From NCBI GenBank assembly GCA_900552925.1, contig USBH01000026.1, positions 1 to 11,185 of the forward strand: 11,185 bases of DNA, given 5' to 3'. The notes beneath the pieces are model-generated. The model searched no databases, had not been told where the DNA came from, and saw only the letters and a program-made list of their open reading frames with translations. Origin of the DNA: an uncultured Oscillospiraceae bacterium (lineage in GTDB: Bacteria; Bacillota; Clostridia; Oscillospirales; Acutalibacteraceae). Numbering within the stretch: the first letter of the stretch is position 1; every line of letters begins with the position of its first letter. Made by a program: the position numbers and the translations under genes. Shown here piece by piece: positions 7,567 through 11,185 of this stretch.

Positions 7567-7571
7567 GGTTT

Positions 7572-7647
7572 GCTGCTATGGCTCAGTAGGCAGAGCACGT
7601 CCTTGGTAAGGACGAGGTCACCAGTTCGAATCTGGTTAGCAGCTCCA
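7572..7647 (+). tRNA. tRNA-Thr (anticodon GGT)
   Basis: A 76-base cloverleaf with encoded CCA. The acceptor stem GCTGCTA/TAGCAGC is perfectly paired. The anticodon stem CGTCC/GGACG encloses loop TTGGTAA with GGT at 7605-7607. T-arm ACCAG/CTGGT, loop TTCGAAT. It is the last tRNA of the operon, and a terminator follows at once. Confidence 0.96.
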
Positions 7648-7687
7648 AAAACAGCGCTGTGTTTCGAAAGAGCACAGCGCTGTTTTT
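7647..7687 (+). terminator. Intrinsic terminator of the tRNA operon
   Basis: An 11-bp perfect stem (7651-7661 with 7673-7683) is flanked by A-run and T-run that extend the pairing to about 15 bp. The T-run TTTTTT follows at 7683-7688. It is symmetrical enough to work in both directions. Confidence 0.92.
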
Positions 7688-7713
7688 TATCTCGTTCTTT
7701 CAAACTAAAAATG

Positions 7714-7741
7714 CCGCCCCGGAACGCCAATTCCGGGGCGG
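7714..7741 (-). terminator. Bidirectional terminator at the convergent junction, mainly serving the TM2 gene
   Basis: An 11-bp perfect GC-rich stem (7714-7724 with 7731-7741) has a 6-base loop. Read on the - strand it is followed by CATTTTTAG and begins three bases after the TM2 gene stop codon. Read on the + strand it is followed by TTTT, giving a second barrier to tRNA-operon transcripts. Confidence 0.85.
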
Positions 7742-7744
7742 TTT

Positions 7745-8182
7745 TCAGGTGTAATAATTTCTCGGTTTGCCTAAAATGGAAATAAGATCGATAATTACAC
7801 CGATTACGAACAAGCCGCCGGTGAAAAGGTAAAGAATTCCCATGCCGACTTTGCCTTCGTAAAATTTGTGCGCGCCGAGGATGCCCAAAAAGAGGCAAAG
7901 AAAGAATGCGACCCATTTGTTTTTTAACCTGCCATACGCATACGGATTTGCATAGACTGTATTTGTATTGTTGACCACAACCTGCTGAACCGGCTGCTGC
8001 GGTGCGGCCGGCGCTGCGCCTAAAGATGAAACCTGTTTCCCGCATCTGGGGCAAATCACACAGGCCTTATCAATCTGTGCGCCGCAGTGTTGACAATACT
8101 TCATTTCGCTCAGTGTTGCGCCACAGCTGTTGCAGAATGTAGTTCCGCTTGGATTTTCAGCGCCGCAGTTTTTACAAAACAC
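7745..8182 (-). CDS. Double zinc-ribbon TM2-domain membrane protein
   Basis: The product is a 145-residue protein of unknown function. A GTG start at 8182 is chosen because an AAAGAGGG SD precedes it by nine bases and because the open frame further upstream runs into the preceding gene. There are two CxxC-CxxC zinc ribbons: Cys3, 6, 17, 20 and Cys30, 33, 44, 47. A Pro/Gln/Asn-rich linker (about 55-84) leads to a C-terminal TM2 domain (87-138): NKWVAFFLCLFLG, the short GAHKFYEGK turn (103-111), then a second hydrophobic segment ending in IDLISILG. Two membrane helices are expected, with the zinc ribbons probably cytoplasmic. It starts 28 bases after the T5orf172 gene on the same strand and likely shares its transcript. 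TM2 proteins are widespread and mostly uncharacterised. Confidence 0.85.
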   Translation of the reverse strand: MFCKNCGAENPSGTTFCNSCGATLSEMKYCQHCGAQIDKACVICPRCGKQVSSLGAAPAAPQQPVQQVVVNNTNTVYANPYAYGRLKNKWVAFFLCLFLGILGAHKFYEGKVGMGILYLFTGGLFVIGVIIDLISILGKPRNYYT

Positions 8183-8210
8183 GATGTAATACCCTCTTTT
8201 CCATATTGCT

Positions 8211-9527
8211 TTATTGCAGTTTATTCCGGATTTTCTCTGAGATGCGGAATTGCTCTGCATCTGCGATGTCGATGAATTCGGCTGTTTTGTCATAGTTCGC
8301 CTTGACAACCGCTTTGATTTCATCCAGCGTCACGCGGAAAAATTCCCGCCGCGTATTCACCATGTTTAGCTTTCTGTTTTCAAACGCGCGGTGAAGAGCG
8401 GCTTCAAGTGCCGGCGCATCATCGGAGAAAATCATTGCGTGAATATCAAAATCAAAGGGGACCGAGGCGTCGCCGAGTTCGTCGACACGTTCTGTTGGGT
8501 CAAGCCTGCGCGTCATGCCGATCTTATAGACGTTCTCGCCAAAAGAGCCGATATTCGAGATGACATAGACATAACCGGCTTTGTGATTTGCTTCGCGATA
8601 GTCGATGTCTTTGAGTGTGCGTTCCGCATCCTGCAGCGATTTTTCCAGCTCTGCTTTTTTCTGCATTAAATCTGTGAGTTGTTCGCCGCTTGCGATGGAG
8701 ATTTGATGGTTAAGGGAGGCCATGGCATTCTGATAGTGCGAAAGCGCTTTTTCCGCTTTTTGCCGCTCTATTTCCATCTCGCGTGCAACGCGCGCTTCTT
8801 CACGCATCTGCGCGCGAAGCTCTTTTTGCGCGTCTTTTTCTTCCTGCTTTTTCTGACGGTATTCAAACGCCAGCGCCAATTCCTCGCATTTCAGCTGATA
8901 ATAAGCGGTGGTGATCGCGATGCTCATGCTTGAACCGAGTTTTGTAATGGCATTGGCTGAAGCGGTGATCCGCCTCCACGATACGTCATAGTTGTTGTAC
9001 TTGACCTTTTCAATGACAGAATCACATTCGCTGTTAAAAGCGCGAAGCAAAAGCTTCTGCATATCCTTGATCATTTTTCGGCCTTGCGCGCGATTTCCGT
9101 TGACTGTCCAGCCGATATCTCCGGTAACGGCGCCGTCTGCCTTCACCATTTCTTTTTGCTTCTGCCGGATTTCCAGCAATCGCGCTTTGTAGGCATCGGC
9201 ATTCATCAGGTCATACTTAGGCTGGTATAGTCCGACATCCTGCAGCATGAGGGTTTCATCCAGATCCAAAACCTGCGATTGCATGCTCCGAATTTCCGTC
9301 TTCAATTTGCCCGAAGCGCTTTGCAGCTCCTGTACATTTCGTGCCAAGCTGTCTCGCTGCATGGTCAGCTGCCGAATTTGATCCTGCAGGATGTTGACGG
9401 AATTTTGTTCCGACATAACGGGAACCTGTGATTGCGCGTATTGCTCGCGCTGGCACTTTTCACATAATCCCCGGTAGTTGACCTTTAGAAAGACGCCGCT
9501 CTTCCCGCAGCGCACACATCTGGCCAT
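8211..9527 (-). CDS. DUF4041 / T5orf172 (GIY-YIG-like) domain protein with N-terminal zinc ribbon
   Basis: A 438-residue protein. In order: a zinc ribbon (Cys4, 7, 22, 25); a coiled coil (about 43-95); a DUF4041-type region (about 97-225) with WTVNGNRAQGRKM and LLLRAFNSECD; a long charged coiled coil (about 222-312, rich in KKQEEKDAQKE); and a C-terminal T5orf172/Mug113 domain (about 317-400) with GYVYVISN, VYKIGMTRR, an Arg-rich helix, His379 and EFFRV. T5orf172 is related to GIY-YIG nucleases, so DNA cleavage is possible but not shown. Such proteins occur in phages, prophages and scattered bacterial genomes. The ATG has an AAAGGGTGATC SD. Base composition is visibly poorer in G+C than in the flanking genes, which suggests acquisition. 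Domain names come from recognised motifs, not a search. Confidence 0.85.
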   Translation of the reverse strand: MARCVRCGKSGVFLKVNYRGLCEKCQREQYAQSQVPVMSEQNSVNILQDQIRQLTMQRDSLARNVQELQSASGKLKTEIRSMQSQVLDLDETLMLQDVGLYQPKYDLMNADAYKARLLEIRQKQKEMVKADGAVTGDIGWTVNGNRAQGRKMIKDMQKLLLRAFNSECDSVIEKVKYNNYDVSWRRITASANAITKLGSSMSIAITTAYYQLKCEELALAFEYRQKKQEEKDAQKELRAQMREEARVAREMEIERQKAEKALSHYQNAMASLNHQISIASGEQLTDLMQKKAELEKSLQDAERTLKDIDYREANHKAGYVYVISNIGSFGENVYKIGMTRRLDPTERVDELGDASVPFDFDIHAMIFSDDAPALEAALHRAFENRKLNMVNTRREFFRVTLDEIKAVVKANYDKTAEFIDIADAEQFRISEKIRNKLQ

Positions 9528-9625
9528 GAGAGATCACCCTTTCAATCCGTATGTCAAAAATTCTGGTGGCATATTCAGCGGAAAAAGTTACCGTATGTGC
9601 ACACCACCGCGGCTTCATTGCATTC

Positions 9626-9654
9626 ATTATAGCGCATACATCGTGAAAAAACAA
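9626..9654 (-). promoter_or_regulatory. Sigma-A-type promoter of the T5orf172-TM2 pair
   Basis: On the - strand, TTGTTT (9654-9649) and a consensus TATAAT (9631-9626) are 17 bases apart. The predicted transcript start is near 9619, leaving a leader of about 90 bases before the ATG. The rest of the 208-base gap (9528-9735) holds no recognisable gene or clear terminator for the upstream regulator. Confidence 0.75.
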
Positions 9655-9735
9655 CTGCGCAAATGCGTGGGAAGGCATAAAATACAGGCAAATTGCTGCG
9701 TTCGTTCGATTATAAGGACATAGTGGGGCGGCGTC

Positions 9736-10410
9736 TTACACCTGCGCGTCGGGGGTGACGTGCAGGCGGAAGCGGTTCTTTTTGAAGTCCAGCAGCCCGT
9801 CCCGCCGCATCCGGCCCAGCTCGGCCGAAAGCGCGCTGCGGTCCACGCCGAGATAATCGGCGAGCTGCTGGCGGTCGAAGGGGATCGAGAAGCTGTCGCT
9901 GCCCGCGTGGATGGCCTGCGTGGAAAGATACGAGAGCAGGCGGCCGCGGATCGTTTTCGACGCGGTGTGGAAGGCGCGCCGGGAAAGCTCGAGGTTCTTC
10001 CGGGCGCTTACAAACAGCAGGTTGCGGATGAGCTGCGCATGGCAGGTGCAGGTCTGCGTGCAGGGCGCGAGCATGTGCGGCGCGTGCAGGAAAAGCACCG
10101 CGGTGTCCTCCGCCGCCGTGACGCTGACCATCAGCGGTTCATCCGGCAGGCAGGCGTAGGTTTCGGCGAAAACCTGCCCGGGCCCGACGCTGCTCAGAAT
10201 GCTCTTGTTGCCCCAAACGTCGTCGCTCTCGATGTGCACGCTGCCGGAGAGGACAAGCCCGATCGACGCGGTACGCTCCCCGGCGCTGCAGAGCACGGCG
10301 CCTTTTTCGTACTGCCGCCGGACGGCGCGCAGGCAGTTGAGCAGTCCGCTGAGCTCGCCAACCGGAATGTTGCGGAAAAGCTGGGTCTGCGTCAGAAAAT
10401 CAAGATCCAT
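9736..10410 (-). CDS. Crp/Fnr family transcriptional regulator
   Basis: A 224-residue sensor-type regulator with an N-terminal cyclic-nucleotide-binding-like beta barrel (about 1-110: IGLVLSGSVHI, GPGQVFAE), a long dimerisation helix (about 125-165) and a C-terminal winged helix-turn-helix (about 178-215: RQQLADYLGVDRSALSAELGRM). Cys117, Cys121 and Cys123 cluster (PCTQTCTCHAQ) where the barrel meets the dimer helix; other cysteines are at 26, 41 and 87. This differs from the N-terminal Cys set of FNR. The ATG has a strong TAGGAGG SD. It diverges from a ferredoxin gene, and clostridial regulators of this type commonly sit beside ferredoxin and hydroxylamine-reductase (hcp) genes, so a redox or nitrosative-stress role is plausible. 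The signal it senses cannot be read from the sequence. Confidence 0.88.
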   Translation of the reverse strand: MDLDFLTQTQLFRNIPVGELSGLLNCLRAVRRQYEKGAVLCSAGERTASIGLVLSGSVHIESDDVWGNKSILSSVGPGQVFAETYACLPDEPLMVSVTAAEDTAVLFLHAPHMLAPCTQTCTCHAQLIRNLLFVSARKNLELSRRAFHTASKTIRGRLLSYLSTQAIHAGSDSFSIPFDRQQLADYLGVDRSALSAELGRMRRDGLLDFKKNRFRLHVTPDAQV

Positions 10411-10432
10411 TTTGACCTCCTAAAAATAAGAT

Positions 10433-10465
10433 GGGCGCGCTTGCCCTCGACACGAAGACGCGCCC
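10433..10465 (-). other. GC-rich hairpin in the leader of the Crp/Fnr gene
   Basis: Seven G/C pairs (10433-10439 with 10459-10465) enclose a 19-base loop. Read on the - strand the stem is followed by ATCTTATTTTTAG, and then directly by the GGAGG of the regulator. It resembles a short attenuator or a structure that limits access to the SD. Read on the + strand a T-run (10474-10480) follows at a distance of eight bases. Confidence 0.4.
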
Positions 10466-10497
10466 TTCAGAAATTTTTTTGCGGATGCAAGCGGTTC

Positions 10498-10513
10498 TGT
10501 TGTTTTAACAACA
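10498..10513. promoter_or_regulatory. Palindrome TGTTGTT-TT-AACAACA, candidate Crp/Fnr-family operator
   Basis: Perfect 7-base inverted arms flank a 2-base centre at 10505.5, in the divergent gap between the Crp/Fnr regulator and the ferredoxin gene. The centre is 29.5 bases upstream of the first base of the ferredoxin -10 box, the geometry of class II Crp/Fnr activation (-41.5 from the transcript start). Confidence 0.65.
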
Positions 10514-10534
10514 TACTTTTCACCACCATCGTAG

Positions 10535-10540
10535 TATACT
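10535..10540 (+). promoter_or_regulatory. -10 box of the ferredoxin promoter
   Basis: TATACT is a good -10 hexamer. The sequence 17 bases upstream (CATACT, 10512-10517) is a poor -35, which fits a promoter that relies on an activator. The transcript start is predicted near 10547, about 42 bases before the ATG. Confidence 0.6.
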
Positions 10541-10588
10541 CAGGCCATAAAGTCAATACACAAACGGAAAATGAAAGGATAATACGAT

Positions 10589-11139
10589 ATGATTCGCAAA
10601 ATTATTCAGATCGATGAGGAAAAATGCAACGGCTGCGGCCTGTGCGCCAATGCCTGTGAAGAGGAAGCCATCGCGATGGTGAACGGCAAGGCGAAGCTGA
10701 TCCGCGACGACTACTGCGACGGCCTCGGCAACTGTCTGCCCGCCTGCCCGACCGGCGCGATTTCGTTCGTCGAGCGCGAAGCGGCGGCGTACGACGAGGC
10801 GGCTGTGGCGCAGAACAAGCGCGCGAAGCAGGCTGCGCAGGCGCCGGGCGGATGCCCCGGCAGCCGTGCGCAGGCGATCCGCCGCGCAGCCGTGCAGGCG
10901 GAAGCGGAGCCGGCGGTTTCCGAACTCTCCCAGTGGCCGGTGCAGATCAAGCTGGTCCCGGTGCGCGCGCCGTACTTCGACGGCGCAGACCTGCTGATTG
11001 CGGCGGACTGCACGGCGTATGCCTACGGCGATTTCCACCGCGAATTCATCCGCGGGCGCATCACGCTGATCGGCTGCCCGAAGCTCGACGAGGGCGATTA
11101 CACCGAAAAGCTGACCGAGATCATCCGGCAGAACGATAT
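10589..11139 (+). CDS. Ferredoxin-type Fe-S protein (3' end missing)
   Basis: The visible part is 183 complete codons starting at an ATG with an AAAGGA SD about ten bases upstream. The N-terminus is a 2x[4Fe-4S] ferredoxin domain: CNGCGLCANAC (Cys13, 16, 19, 23) and CDGLGNCLPACP (Cys43, 49, 53), where Leu46 replaces the usual second cysteine. After an Ala-rich linker (about 65-105, containing a GGCPGSR turn) comes a second conserved domain (LSQWPVQIKLVPVRAPYFDGADLLIAADCTAYAYGDFH, then GCPKLDEGDY), typical of longer clostridial ferredoxin-like proteins whose partner is unknown. Transcription probably depends on the divergent Crp/Fnr regulator. Genomic sequence stops at 11139 (base 11140 is ambiguous). 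The open frame continues to the window end only through sequencing adapter, so residues after about 184 (CLLYTSDAADE...) are artefact. Confidence 0.9.
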
Positions 11140-11185
11140 CTGTCTCTTATACACATCTGACGCTGCCGACGAATTAGACGGTGTA
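11140..11185. other. Illumina Nextera adapter read-through (non-genomic)
   Basis: Bases 11140-11158 are the 19-base Tn5 mosaic end as it appears in Nextera read-through. 11159-11172 is the remaining adapter sequence GACGCTGCCGACGA. 11173-11180 (ATTAGACG) is the reverse complement of CGTCTAAT, which I recognise as Nextera XT i5 index S510. 11181-11185 (GTGTA) is the start of the reverse-complemented P5 sequence. The order and spacing match the adapter design exactly, so this is untrimmed library sequence at the contig end, not a transposon. Confidence 0.98.

Noticed and set aside
7488..8054. Open frame on the - strand through tRNA-Asp, tRNA-Thr and the two terminators
   Set aside because: Its end (NQIRTGDLVLTKDVLCLLSHSS) is the familiar false peptide made by translating the complement of tRNA genes. 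The rest overlaps the TM2 gene in another frame.
8183..8323. N-terminal extension of the TM2 protein to an upstream ATG
   Set aside because: It would overlap the end of the T5orf172 gene by more than 100 bases, adds no domain, and a GTG with its own SD precedes the first zinc ribbon.
7378..9735. Search for att repeats, an integrase or a CRISPR array around the tRNA operon
   Set aside because: No second copy of a tRNA 3' end, no recombinase-like frame and no regularly spaced repeats were seen by eye.
9760..10617. Open frame on the + strand opposite the Crp/Fnr gene
   Set aside because: It is antisense to a regulator with intact barrel and helix-turn-helix motifs, and runs across the divergent promoter region into the ferredoxin start.
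11140..11158. Tn5-like transposon end at the right edge
   Set aside because: The 19-base mosaic end is followed by the adapter, an index and the P5 start, so it is library sequence rather than a natural mobile element.

Overview
The window looks like a chromosomal contig end from a GC-rich member of the Clostridia, probably Oscillospirales/Ruminococcaceae-like. The evidence is the Firmicute gene order clpX-lon-ysxC, extended Shine-Dalgarno (SD) sequences of the GGAGGTGAT type, a TrpR-like YerC regulator, HslO, and the pairing of a Crp/Fnr regulator with a clostridial-type ferredoxin. The taxon is inferred from gene content and protein style, not from a search. No stretch longer than about 210 bases lacks a gene.

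Left block (1-7278, all + strand, GC-rich): the 3' part of clpX, then lon, ysxC (engB), lysA, a YerC/TrpR-like regulator, a class I SAM-dependent methyltransferase and hslO. clpX, lon and hslO are all protein quality-control genes. lon and ysxC look translationally coupled, as do yerC and the methyltransferase (TAATG overlap). The yerC-methyltransferase-hslO group has its own promoter with a 14-base inverted repeat just downstream. A 16-bp hairpin carries the methyltransferase stop codon in its loop and ends where the hslO SD begins.

Middle (7282-7741): a tRNA-Val(TAC)-Asp(GTC)-Thr(GGT) operon with a strong promoter, A-tract upstream repeats and a strong terminator. A second, bidirectional terminator separates it from the next block.

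Accessory cassette (7745-9654, - strand, visibly poorer in G+C): a DUF4041/T5orf172 (GIY-YIG-like) protein with an N-terminal zinc ribbon, followed by a small double-zinc-ribbon TM2 membrane protein. The pair has its own promoter and terminator. It is the part most likely to be an undescribed functional module, possibly phage- or defence-related, but the sequence alone does not prove a function.

Right block (9736-11139): a Crp/Fnr-type regulator (- strand) divergent from a ferredoxin-type Fe-S protein (+ strand). Between them lies a 16-base palindrome placed exactly as a class II Crp/Fnr activator site relative to the ferredoxin -10 box. This suggests that the regulator controls the ferredoxin gene, perhaps in response to redox or nitrosative stress.

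The last 46 bases (11140-11185) are not genomic. They are the Illumina Nextera transposase mosaic end, the rest of the adapter, an 8-base index and the start of the P5 sequence. The ferredoxin gene is therefore cut by the end of the real sequence, and its last roughly 15 translated residues are artefact.
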